Shown here: piece after piece, positions 11,535-22,181 of the stretch
Numbering within the stretch: the stretch's first letter is position 1
How the letters are laid out: every line of letters begins with the position of its first letter
Assembly: GCA_002964805.2 (NCBI GenBank)
Contig: PUDQ02000032.1
Span: forward strand, 310,001 to 374,000
DNA: 64,000 bases
Source: Trametes villosa
Lineage: Eukaryota; Basidiomycota; Agaricomycetes; Polyporales; Polyporaceae
Direction of reading: 5' to 3'
Position numbers and translations under genes: made by a program
The notes under the pieces: generated by a model
What the model was told of the DNA's origin: nothing
Database searches by the model: none
The model's input: only the letters and a program-made list of their open reading frames with translations

Positions 11535-11879
11535 GTCGTTCGGTGCCAGAGGTCGACGAGCGGGATGAAGGAGGACGCCGAGCAAACCGCTGTGGGTCGA
11601 TTCGAGATATTTGTTGACGGCCGCCTCCTGCCGCCACGCGTCTAGCGCCCAAAGGACGCGTCGATCAGGACCCCTGGGACTCCTCCACGCGCCGAGACCG
11701 TCAGGACCCCGAGTCTCGGCGTCCGGCCCTTGCCGCGGCGAGCTGTGGCTCTCGGAGTCGAGATGAACGGCGGCTGCTGCACAGAGCTTGTCTCCAAACC
11801 ACCACCTTCTCACTCAGCTGCGGTCCCCATATTCTGGTGTTTGGTCTTGTAGCTTTCCTGTACTGCCTCACCTTCTGGG
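11535..11879. promoter_or_regulatory. bidirectional promoter region ERG4 / MPE1
   Basis: 345 bp between two divergent ATGs. It must hold both core promoters and 5' leaders. I see no clear TATA box in either direction, which fits housekeeping genes. Confidence 0.55.
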
Positions 11880-14378
11880 ATGGCGTCCTCGGTGTTCTAT
11901 AGGTTCCGGTCGCAGAAGGATGAGTCGCGGGTCACCTTCGACGGCACTGGCATCTCTGTGTTCGACCTGAAGAAGGAGATCATTCTAGCGAACAACCTTA
12001 GCAAGGCAAACGACTTCGACCTGGTGGTCTTGGATAATGCTGGTGAAGGTTAGTCTTCGGTTCATGGATTGCGAGACTTGGGCGGTGGAACCATACAAGA
12101 CCACTGTGCGGCGAGAGACAGTAGCCCTAGAGAGCCGTTGTATCGTTGTGTGGCATAAAGTTCGTGGAGGATAGTCTCATCATGGGCCCGTTTTATCTAA
12201 CCTGGGCAGACTGAGAGGATGGCGTAGGGCACCGCATCCCTAGCCCAGAGAGGAGTAGGAGCATCGACTACAAACCAATGTGGGCCACACCTCCTCGGAG
12301 ACGGGATAGGTTGTATCCAATTCTCTCGTCCCGAGGCGTTCTTGACATATTCTTCGACTCCGTTTGTATCAGCTCGTCTAACTTTCACGCGTTTACAGAA
12401 TACAAGGATGACTCCCAAGTCATTCCTCGTTCATCTTCAATCATTGTGAAGCGTGTGCCTGCACGTCCTGGAAGAGGTTCAGCCCAACGATACTTAGCTA
12501 CCAGCGGTGCGACCTCTGGTGCTTCGGACTCGGCTTCAAAGCTCTCTGGCGCTCCTGGAGGCGGAAACTGGGGCCGGCCGGGTGGGCACCTGTCCAAACG
12601 TTTCGACCACAACCACAAGGAAGTGAGAGAGGAACCTAAGCCTGCTGAGAAACCACCACCAGTTGTGAGTAAATCGTCACTTCTGACATTGTCTATGCTG
12701 ACCATGTCCGACAGGCACCTGTGATCAACAACCCGGACGATGAAGCAGCAGCGATGGCCGCTATGTTCGAAGCCCAAACGGCAAGTTGGGAGGAAACCCA
12801 GGAAAAGATGTCTCAGTTGGTGTCGCGCTCCTGCGCTCCTTTTTGTCCACACAGTAGCATATATTCTAATGAACGCCGTTTACTTCGCGTCCTTTCGCGC
12901 ATGTTTGCCACGGAACAGTGCTGTTCGAATCTACAACAACAACGCGCGAGGCGGCGCGCCACGCGGAGGGAAGCCTTTCCAGCCGTCACACCACCACTCT
13001 GACCGGCCATTACCACCAAGTTATGTGTGCTACCGATGTGGACAGAAAGGTGCGCCCATGTAGCTTTGCTGTCATTTCCACCTGCTAATTGCCGAATCAT
13101 ACCAGGACATTGGATCCAAGACTGCCCGACAAACAACGACCGCGAGTTCGACCACCGGCCACGAATCAAGCGTACCACGGGTATCCCTCGAAGCTTCCTC
13201 AAGGCGGTTGACAACCCCACCACTGGTCAACTAGGCCAAGGTGTCATGGTCACGCCTGAGGGTGGCTACGTCGTGGCCCAGCCCGACTCGTACGTTCTCT
13301 CTTCCGCAACTCGCTCTCCGGCCTAACCATCCCGCCTTCTACCAGTGCATCATGGCAAAAGCAAGTCTCGCGCCACAAAGGCCTCACCGAGGCCGACATC
13401 CGCGAGCGGCCGCCCTCGGACCCGACGCTCGCGTGCCCGATCGACGGCAAGCTCCTCCGCGACGCAATGAAGACGCCGTGCTGCGGGACGCTGTTCTGCG
13501 AGGAGTGCGTGCAAACGTATCTGCTCGAGCGCGACTTCCTGTGCCCGAACTGCGCGCGCAAGATCCCGAGCCTGGACAAGCTCGTGGTCGACAAGCCGAC
13601 GCGCGCGCGCGTGCACGACTTCATCGACGCCGAGGTCGAGCGCAGCCGCCAGGAGGCGGAGCGGCAGGATCGACAGGCGCTGGAGAGCGCGGAGGCGGCG
13701 GCGAAGGCGGGTGCGCAGGCGGACGGGGCAGCGGATGGAGACAAGGTATGCGTTGCCCGTCTGCTTCATACAACTGCTCGGCATTTACTCACTTACGATC
13801 AACCGCAGAGCACGGCCGGGAAGGCGGCCGACGGTACCACCGCAGAAGGCGGAGCCGATGGCGAGTTCTACGGCGACCAGGGCGGGATGGACGTCGCCCA
13901 AGTACTCGCGCAGAGCATCCCGCAGCTCCAAGCCCAGATCCAGCAGCTGCAGGTCATGCTCAACAACACCGCGCTGCCCGCGCAGGTCCGCCAGCAGGCG
14001 CAGCTCAAGCACCAACAGCTGCAGATGGAGCTCCAGCAGGCACAGGCCGTCGCCGCCATGGCCGCCGCGTCGTCCTTCCCCATGCCGGGCGTCGGCGTCG
14101 GCGTCGGGCCGATGGGCCCTGGGATGGGCGGCGGAATGGGCGGTGGAATGGGCGGAGGTATGGGTGGAGGTATGGGCGGCGGCATGGGGATGCAGCAGGA
14201 GTACAGGCAGTGGACGAACCCGTTCCCGAACCAGCAGCCGGCGGGCCAGGACTCGGCGTACCAGCGGCTGCCGCTGAACAATAGGCGGAGGCCGCTCAAG
14301 CGCGACCGTCCGTCCGACTTCTTGGAGATCGGGGGTGCGGAGCAGGGCGATGCGAAGCAGGCGCGGTACTGGGAGTGA
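11880..14378 (+). CDS. mpe1: MPE1/RBBP6-type subunit of the cleavage and polyadenylation factor
   Basis: Mpe1 is an essential nuclear subunit of the mRNA 3'-end processing complex and has a RING/U-box type ubiquitin-ligase-like domain. All three family domains are visible in order. The DWNN ubiquitin-like domain begins at residue 1 (MASSVFYRFRSQKDESRVTF, then DLKKEIILANNL) and continues into exon 2. A zinc knuckle CYRCGQKGHWIQDC is completed across an intron near 13050-13110. A C-terminal RING/U-box runs CPIDGKLLRDAMKTPCCGTL, then FCEECVQTYL and FLCPNC. A Gln-rich coiled segment and a run of GGGM repeats (about 14125-14190) follow, then a basic end (NNRRRPLKRDRPSDFLEIGG). The first intron (12049-12398) is 350 bp, unusually long here. 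The start gives the canonical DWNN N-terminus. Confidence 0.94.
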
Positions 14379-15034
14379 GCGGGGATGGCGACTTATGCGG
14401 TAGTGCTATCGATTGTAGCGGACGTCTTGAGGCCATCATGCTGTAGTACATACGGTCCAGCCGATGTGATTGTTCCGGTGACCGCTTGTGGCCAGCGATA
14501 CATATAAGTTGGAGTACGACGGCGGCCGTCTTGGCAGCACCGACGACGGCGAGCACAACCTGCGGTCCGCTTGCTCATTTATTTCCGGTCGCCACGCTGC
14601 GAGTTACCGGCCCGTCATTTAAGGTCTTCGGCGCAGCACATGGATTCCTCAGTGACCCGGACATCGTCGCCCTAGAGATGCTCCTCCTACCAGGCGGGGG
14701 GGACCCTGCGCGTTTATCCCTCACGGCGCGATCATTCTCATCCGGTGGCACTGGAGCATCTCGCCGCAAGCGGCCGTACAGCGGGTGGTGGCGTCGATTT
14801 ACCTGCGGTGGCAGAGCCGATACAGTGCTCGAAAGATCACGCGGCCGGCGCGCGAGCAGTGGCTTATCACACTCGAAAACAGGGCGATTGTGGACGTGTA
14901 CCGCGTAGATCCTTTCCTCCGTTAAATATGACCGGTGGGAGAAATACTAGCATCCGTGCCCGTAGGGGTTGCGGTGGTATATGGGCTGCCCTCGGGGCGC
15001 CGCCCGGTAGATCATGCCCCTGCGCTAGATAGGA
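14379..15034. other. intergenic between convergent MPE1 and P450
   Basis: About 650 bp between two gene ends. No exon, repeat or RNA gene recognised; it should contain both transcript terminators. Confidence 0.5.
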
Positions 15035-17095
15035 TCAATCGCTGTGAGCTCTCACGAGCTCTGCTGCGTGGGCGTTGCGGGCGGTGATCCGGCAGTCGAA
15101 GGGTAGCAAATGTCTGGGAGAAAGCCCGAGTTAGCAACGCCGTTGCAATATCGGGATGAAGGCCGGGGCACGTACGAGACGGCGAGGTTGTTGATATTCA
15201 GATCGAGCTTCCTGGGGACGCCATGTTGGTCGAGAGGCGGGGCGATATTTAGGGTGTGCAGGATGTAGGCGCAGTTGATGAAAAGGGCTGCTTCGCCGAA
15301 GTGGCGACCTGGGCATATCCTAGGTAGCGGCTTCTGAGTCCGGCGGACTGGCGCGAAGCAGGGGCGTATAGTGCACTCACCTCCGGCCGAAACCAAATAC
15401 AAAATCCGCAGGATCTCTAACGTCTGTGTTCACTTTTCCGTCCTTCAGGAACCGATCCGGGTTAAATCGCTCGGGGTCGGGATAGTGCGCTGGGTCTCGG
15501 GACATAGCCCTGCGGTGGATCGACTGACGGTTAGGCGAGAAGATCACACGGGTCAATCGGGCGGTACGTACCACTGGTTAGCGATGATAATGGAGCCGCC
15601 GGGGATGAAATGGCCGTTGTACTCGTCGTCCTCTACCGAGCGGTGTGGTACGCCGATCGGTGCGACGACGTGCCATCGTAGCACCTCCTTCACGAGCGCG
15701 CTGACGTAGGGGAGGGACTGCTCATCTGAAAAATCGGGAAGGCGGTCGGGCCCGATGATAGCATCGAGCTCGGCCTGGGCTTTGTGCTGAACCTCGGGGA
15801 ACATAGCCATAGCAAGAACGAAAGCGTGCACCGAGGCGTTGGTCTGTAGATGAGTCTGTTCAGGCGCGTGGTGGGGAATGTCTGTGGTCTATAGGACGTA
15901 CCGTATCCGCTCCAGCTGCGCGCTTCTTCGTTAGTATCGGCGCAGCGTATTTGGGGCAGACATGGACATACCAGCATAGATAGTAGCCGTCACATTCTTC
16001 GATACCTCGTCATCTACATGTTCTTCAACTAGCCTAGTAATGACCGACTCTTGGACGCCGTTAGTCCTCTATCGGGCCGATCAGTTCGCGGTCTAGCAAA
16101 CACGTGCGGAGGGTGCTTACTAGTGCCTCCTTCGCAGAACCATAGAGGTAGTCCCGGATGTCGGCGATCTCTTTTTTCCAGCCGGCAGCAAGCTGCTTGA
16201 ACCCCGTGCCGGGGAACCAGGACGGGAGCTGCTGCATGCTGGGGAACGCCTCGACGAGGTGGCGGCCGGGCGTGCTGATGTCCTCCGCAATCGTCGCGAG
16301 CCTCTCCACCAGCTTGTAGTACTTCCGCTCGCCTTGTTCGGCGTCTAGGCCGTACACAATGCGGAGAACCACAGCCGCGAAGGAGCTGGGGAGCGGCAGC
16401 GATCGGTCAGCTGGGTCAGGCCCGCGCCACAAGGGTAGGTTGTGCGGGACGTACAACTTGATGTGCGCAGAGAAGTCGGCTGGGCTGTCGAGGAGGTTGC
16501 GGAGCAGCCCCCGCGTGATGCGCCGCTGGATGGAGTGGTAGCGGGTCATCATGTCCGGCACGAACGAGAGGTGCAGCTCGCGCCGGTACCGGCGCCATTC
16601 CGCGGTGTAGTCCTTGAACACGAATATCCAGTCGAGGTGCGTCCTACCCGGCGGTTAGCGGCGGATCAGTGCCAAGCGGGGGGTGGGCGGCGGGCTCACA
16701 TCTTGACCATCGCCGACTGCGGACGGTCCGAATAATTCGTCGACCGCTTCTCGAGCAGATCGCACGCGGCCTCGTATGAACCGATGAGGATGACGGACTG
16801 GCCGAGCACGCTCAGATAGGCTACATCACCTGGTGCGTGTCGGTCGGTTAGGCGGGGTTGCGCCGGCGAAAGTGTGAGATAACGACTCACCGTACTTCTC
16901 TGAGAGCGCGCGGAACTCGCGCCCGAGATGGCTCTTTGGAAAGTCGAGCGCGTTTCCAAGGAGAGGGAGCGGCTGCGGGCCAGGCGGCAGCGCTAGGCGC
17001 TTGTCCGTCCTCTTCAGGTATGCCCTCGCTGTGAGGATGACGAGGATCCCGAGCAGGAGCAACAGCTGCGACGAGGAGAAAACGACCTCGAGCAT
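15035..17095 (-). CDS. cytochrome P450 monooxygenase
   Basis: A heme-thiolate monooxygenase anchored in the ER, typical of the large P450 sets of wood-decay and litter fungi. The N-terminus (MLEVVFSSSQLLLLLGILVI) is a membrane anchor, followed by the proline hinge LPPGPQPLPLLGNALDFPK. The helix-I motif AAGADTTN is assembled over a 14-base exon at 15902-15915. Then come the ExxR motif (KEVLRW), the PERF motif (PERFNPDRF) and the heme-binding loop FGFGRRICPGRHFGEA with its cysteine ligand. Splicing of the last intron (acceptor just before 15119) gives a normal C-terminus (PFDCRITARNAHAAEL) and the stop at 15035. It resembles the CYP64/CYP620-like basidiomycete group, but the subfamily and substrate cannot be told from sequence reading alone. 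No other biosynthetic genes adjoin it. Confidence 0.9.
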
Positions 17096-17939
17096 ATTAG
17101 CTGAGTCGCCGGCTGGTTGCCTGCAAGTTCGGTGGGTGAGCATCTGACTCGTAGGGCGTTTTCGAGTCCGCATCTCACGAGACTCACCTGCGATTGAGCG
17201 CAAATACCTCGAGATACGTCTTGCCGTGGCTCCAGCAGACCATGGCGAACTCAGTGTCAGAGGGGGAGAAAGCGGCGCGGGAACCTCTGGGTCTCTCACC
17301 TGGCCCTCTGCACTGATAATGGATCAGCCTGAGACAGTCTGGGACCGAGGCCGCTTCCTCTTGGACACGCGGCGGAAGTGTGGATGCTCGTGTACGGGCG
17401 GGGTGAGCCCGCCCCCGACGCCGACTGTCACCAACGCTGCACCCAGAGTGAACCACTGTGCCTGCAACCTTGTTTATTTGACGGCGTTGTCGAGCACATG
17501 GATCACAGAGCGGCGATGCGGACGAGTGGCGAGCCGTATTTCGAGAACATCGGGCGGGTACGCGCGGGCACGCGTGAATCACCATGCCAGCATCACTCAG
17601 ATACCCCCGTTTGCGGCAAAACAGAGCACCAAAACCCCAAACTGAATATTTTGTACGTGTGGTACTGTACGTAGTAGGCAGGATGACTGAGTAAGAGCTG
17701 CCACCGAAGCACCCTCGACGCAAAAGATTAGATCGGCAATGTATAATCTTATCTTATCTCTTGTATGCATTGCACTGACTTCGCGTCGACAAGCAGCGTG
17801 GCGCTCGAGCTAACGCTCTGTTCCTCACTCTAGCACTCGGACCCGCTGACTCTCTCGTCCTGCTGTCTTACGCCGCTAGCACCATACCCAAACACTGAAA
17901 CTGGCTAGCACCGTACCTGATTAACGACTCCGGCACGCT
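17096..17939. promoter_or_regulatory. divergent promoter region P450 / VPS5
   Basis: 844 bp between two divergent ATGs, with no coding exon seen. A GATA-type double motif lies in the half next to VPS5 and is listed separately. Confidence 0.5.
17745..17761 (+). promoter_or_regulatory. double GATA-factor motif upstream of VPS5
   Basis: aatcttatcttatctct, identical over 17 bases to the motif upstream of the YVC1 gene at 9156-9172, lies about 180 bp before the VPS5 ATG. It contains two overlapping GATAAG cores on the minus strand. Confidence 0.4.
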
Positions 17940-20435
17940 ATGGACGGATTTGATGATCTCTTGGCCCCTTCACGCGACGTGCTCGCGAACCCCTTCGAGG
18001 ACCCATTCGCGAAACCTAGGGCCGGCTCTCCAGACCCGTGGGCGAGCATCGGTCAGGACACTCCGTCCTTCAACGAAGAGGCGGCAGCCTTTGGCAGCAG
18101 CGCATTCAACACGGTCCGGCACGACGCGTTCGCGGATATCGGCGGATTCCAAGACTTCCGCGACCATGCGCCGGACCCTCTTGACCATTCCGCTTTCCAC
18201 TCACGGGAGAGCAGCCATGACGAAGAAACACAAGACTCTACACCAACGACTAACGCTACCTCGCCAATTGCACGTGGTTTTCGCGAGAGTGTCTCGGAGG
18301 AGCACGTAGAAGAGCCCGAAGAGCAGAAACCGCCGCTGAGGGAACCCACCCCGCCTCCAGAACAACCCGCTAAGGCTGCTACGCCACCTCTTGAACCGAA
18401 GATAAGCCCTCCGACAACAACTGCTCGCTTGCCTGGTCATACCTCGCAAGGTTCGACGGCTTCCTTGGCCTCCTCTCATGTCGCGTCAATCAAGACTGCG
18501 CCTGTATCCTACAACCCGCTTGCACAGCCGTCGCACACGTTCGAACACTCCGTCGCCGGCCTCTCGATAGGTGGGGAGGCACTCGGTGGATGGCAAGACT
18601 CCGGAGGATGGCAAACCTCACAGCACACCTTTGGTGGAGCGGGGTCGACTTCAGGCATAACCCGCGAGAGGAGCGTGTCGGATGACGACGACGATGATGA
18701 CCGGCCAATTGCACAAACTATGGCGGCTCGGGTGGCTTCTAGGGAGCGTGAGCAGGTACCGACATCGGTGAGTCGACGGTCGCTGGGTTACCGGTACTAT
18801 TGCCCTCTAACATGGTAAATAGCCCTCCGAAGCAAGTTCCTCGACACCGGCGAAGAAGGAGAACGGCATACAGCCTGTGTTTGTGATCACCGTGGACGAC
18901 CCGCAGAGGGTTGGCGACCCTATCCGCGCATATACCATGTACACCGTCCATACCAAGGTACGTCCGTCCCTGCTACTACGTCCGTTCACCTTCCTCAGCC
19001 CGCCACAGACAACTTCCCCAATGTACAAGAAATCCACCTTCTCCGTACTCAGGCGCTATTCCGACTTCCTGTGGCTATACGAAACGCTCTCGATGAACAA
19101 CCCCGGTGTAGTCGTGCCCCCAGTCCCAGACAAGAACCCGTTCGGCCGGTTCGACAACGAGTTCGTCCAGCAGCGCCGGCTCGCGCTCGAGAAGTGCATC
19201 CAGAAGATCGCCAACCACCCGGTACTGCAGAAGGATACAGACCTGAAGCTGTTCTTGGAGAGCGATACCTTCTCGCTGGATGTGGGTATTCCTTTCTCTT
19301 ACAGTCTTTGTTGCGTGCGGGGTAGGCTGACAGCTGTCGTGATTGCAGATCAAGCACCGGAAGGCGGAGATCGCGCAGGAGAAGGGAGGGCTCATGTCGG
19401 CTATCGGCCAGACTATTGCGGGTCCCCGGTTCCACGAAACAGACGAGGTATGTTAACACACTATGCACCAGCGTTGTACGGTACTGACGCTATGGACAGT
19501 GGTTCGACAGGCAGAAGTCATATCTCGACAGTCTGGAGACACAGCTTCGAGGATTGGTCAAGGCTATCGAGGGAGTAGCCAAACAACGTTCAGGTGAGTT
19601 CGTTTACGTTCGCGCACTTCATGGCTAAATGCTCACACCCTCCACCCAGATGTGGCTGCTGCTGCGGGCGAATTTGCCCAGACGATAGCAGATCTAGCAG
19701 CGTGCGACGTCGGGAAGCAGCTATCTGCATCGTTGTCCGGGCTAGCGGAAGTCGAGCGGAAGGCGCAAGAATTGCAGTCTTCCCAGGCGAATGACGATGT
19801 GATCACCATCCTGAGCACAGGTCCGTATATCCCGTATACCGCTACTTCCATGAACGGCGGCATTGACAGCTGATTCACAGCCGACGAGTACACACGTCTT
19901 ATCAACTCCGTGCGGGTAAGCTTCTCCCGTGCCACTTCACGCGAACATGCGGACATCTCCATCTGACCGCTCTCCCGGCAGCTCGCATTCAGCTCGCGCA
20001 TACGCGTGTACGGCGCGTGGCAGACTGCGGACGCGCACCTGAAGCGCACGAAGCAGACGCACGAGAACAACCGCGCGCAGGGCAAGCTCGGGCCGGAGAT
20101 GCTCAGCCGCTCGCTCGCGCTCGTCGCGGACGCGGAGCGGCGCGCGCTCGACGCGAAGCAGGAGTTCGACCACGTCTCGCGGCTTGTGAAGCACGAGACG
20201 GCGCGCTTCGAGCGCGAGCGCGTCGAGGACTTCAAGGCCGCGCTCGAGGCGTTCCTCGAGGGCATGATCACGCGGCAGAAGCAGGTGCGGCTTGGTATGG
20301 TTCTTCTGAGATTGCCTGTGTGCTGACGGGTGGTTGCAGCTTATTAGCGCATGGGAGAGCTACCAGCAAGGGCTGCTGAAGCGGGTTACGCCTCAGTCGC
20401 AGCAGCATCCGCCGGACTCCCCTATTGCGGCATAG
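17940..20435 (+). CDS. vps5: VPS5/SNX1-type sorting nexin, retromer BAR subunit
   Basis: Vps5 pairs with Vps17 to form the membrane-bending part of retromer, which returns cargo receptors from endosomes to the Golgi. The start MDGFDDLLAPSRDVLANPFE opens an N-terminal region of about 270 residues that is acidic and Ser/Pro-rich. A PX domain follows: VFVITVDDPQRVGDPIRAY, YTVHTK, RRYSDFLWLYETLSMNNPG, the VVPPVPDKNPFGRF loop, and FVQQRRLALEKCIQKIANHP, which is the phosphoinositide-binding region. The rest is a Vps5-type BAR domain, largely helical: WFDRQKSYLDSLETQLRGLV, DVAAAAGEFAQTIADLAACD, HENNRAQGKLGPEMLSRSLA and VERERVEDFKAALEAF-like text. It ends with LISAWESYQQGLLKR and a short tail. About nine exons. 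Order and content match the SNX1/SNX2/Vps5 group rather than other PX-BAR proteins. Confidence 0.93.
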
Positions 20436-20673
20436 TATACCCTTGTACACGTCACTTAGGAAGCACATCTTTACAGTTCGTATGGGTGATCATCGGTCTG
20501 GATATTAGTTCAGCAGGCGGAAACAGCAGCCATACCCCGCCCGAGTCCGTGACACCAGGCGGTCCGGTTCGGCGCAGTGGTGCTGAGCATCCTCGTTCAC
20601 TGCGTATATTCCAGAAATTACGGACATAAGACTGATATCTCACAGACGTCAAATGGAAGCCCTGCTGTACACG

Positions 20674-21940
20674 TTACCGCCTCGACGAACGTCCCACCAA
20701 CACGATACCATGACGTTCGCATGCCGCCCGAGCCATCTCCCACCCTATCGGCTCTATCGCCCCGGGCGGGTTCAACACCACCGTCCGCCGTAAGCCCGCA
20801 CGCGGGCTTCCCAGTAGCCCGCGATTGAGCGCAGCCACGAGGTTGTACTCGATGATCGACTGCTGCCCCGTGCCCCGCGACGGCACCTCGAGCGTGAGCG
20901 TGTGAAGGGCGGGGTGCGGCTGCGTGTACTTCAGGATGACCGGCGTGTCGATGTGCAGGTGCTCGACAGCGGGGAACAGGGCCATGAACTGGACGACGGG
21001 GCAGCGTGCACCGCCGGGGCCGTGGCCGACCCTTTCCTTGATTTGGCCCCTAGAGCATGGGCATGAGGGGTATTGCGTGAAGCGGAGGAAGCGGACGTTG
21101 GGGAAGACGGGAAGTTCAAGGCTTGCGCGAGGCTCTTCGCGCCTCTTGTTGCTGATCCCCTTGCTGTGTAGGGGGATGGTGAATTCGAGGTGTATCAGAG
21201 ACGGCAGCGATGCCGCGAACTCGATAGTTGTGAGGAGGTGGTGTGAGAAGATGCTGAGGAACGACATGTCGTTGGGGGCCATGCTGATGGTGAGCCGCTT
21301 GCAGTCACCGATGAGGTCGCGTAGGCGCGCCATGTACTTGGAAGCTACATAGTGGGGTGTGTGGCATGGCGGCAACTGTAGGTGGAGGGATGAATATCGG
21401 AAGACGGACGTCTCGGGAGATGGGAGGGAGGATGGAGAGTCGGGCTCGGATTGCGACACAGCCGCTTCGGTCGGTGCGTCTGGCGTATTGCCCTCATCCT
21501 CGACGATGTCAACCGGGGTTTGCTCCTGAAGGCCTAACGAGGAGAAGCGGCCCGCGATGAAACGGTAGGCGGCGAGGTCGTCTTCGGATAGAACACGAAC
21601 CACGACATCCCTCCGCGCGACCTGCAGCATGACGTTGTACCATCCATGGTTCACGAGGGAGATGTGACGAAAGAACTTCCATTGGGCCCCTGGCTTTGAA
21701 GGCGGAAGGGTGAGCCACGCATGAACGAGGATGATCTCCAACACTTCGGGCGGGAGTGGTGGGGATGGGTTGGCTGTCGCTTGCAGAGGATGAGTATCCG
21801 TAGGTCACTGACTATCCGGGAGCGCTGGATGGCTCACCTTTTGTAACTTTCTGACGGCCGGTTTGGGGGAGAGCGAGCGATCTGGCACGTGCAGGGCCCC
21901 TGCTGTTTGACCTCCGCATATACCCCTGGGGCTGTACCAT
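20674..21940 (-). CDS. F-box-like protein (hypothetical)
   Basis: A long last exon ending at 20674 encodes about 360 residues. Its beginning, LPPEVLEIILVHAWLTL, has the F-box pattern (LP.E.L..I), the part that would bind Skp1 in an SCF ubiquitin ligase. The rest has leucine-rich stretches (LIHLEFTIPLHSKG, NVRFLRFTQYPS, AVEHLHIDTPVI, ALHTLTLEVPS) like the divergent repeats of many basidiomycete F-box proteins; the substrate is unknown. A first exon starting at ATG 21940 with an intron at 21837-21780 keeps the frame and places the F-box about 40 residues in. Starting inside the last exon at 21744 would cut the F-box, so I prefer the longer model, though its first exon is only lightly supported. 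Confidence 0.65.
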
Positions 21941-22181
21941 GTCTGGTTCCTGGAACAGGCGGGGCGCTCTGGGGTACGCGAAGCGAGGAGGATTGGCTGG
22001 TAGGCGAACGCATCATCAGTACTTGTATCCAACCGACAAGACAAAGGACTTACGACATTGGACGCGTATGCAACACAGCCAAAGAGCGTTCGAGTTGCAC
22101 TGGTGGCACGAAGCGCTCTTTGCTACCATTCCTACACCGCGCGAAGGCCCTTGGAAGTGACACGCGCGATAGTAGGTCCGT

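Noticed and set aside
13241..14284. 347-codon plus-strand frame over the 3' half of MPE1
   Set aside because: It is a shadow of the true frame: the RING/U-box cysteines and the Gln-rich segment lie in the other frame, which joins to the zinc-knuckle exon.
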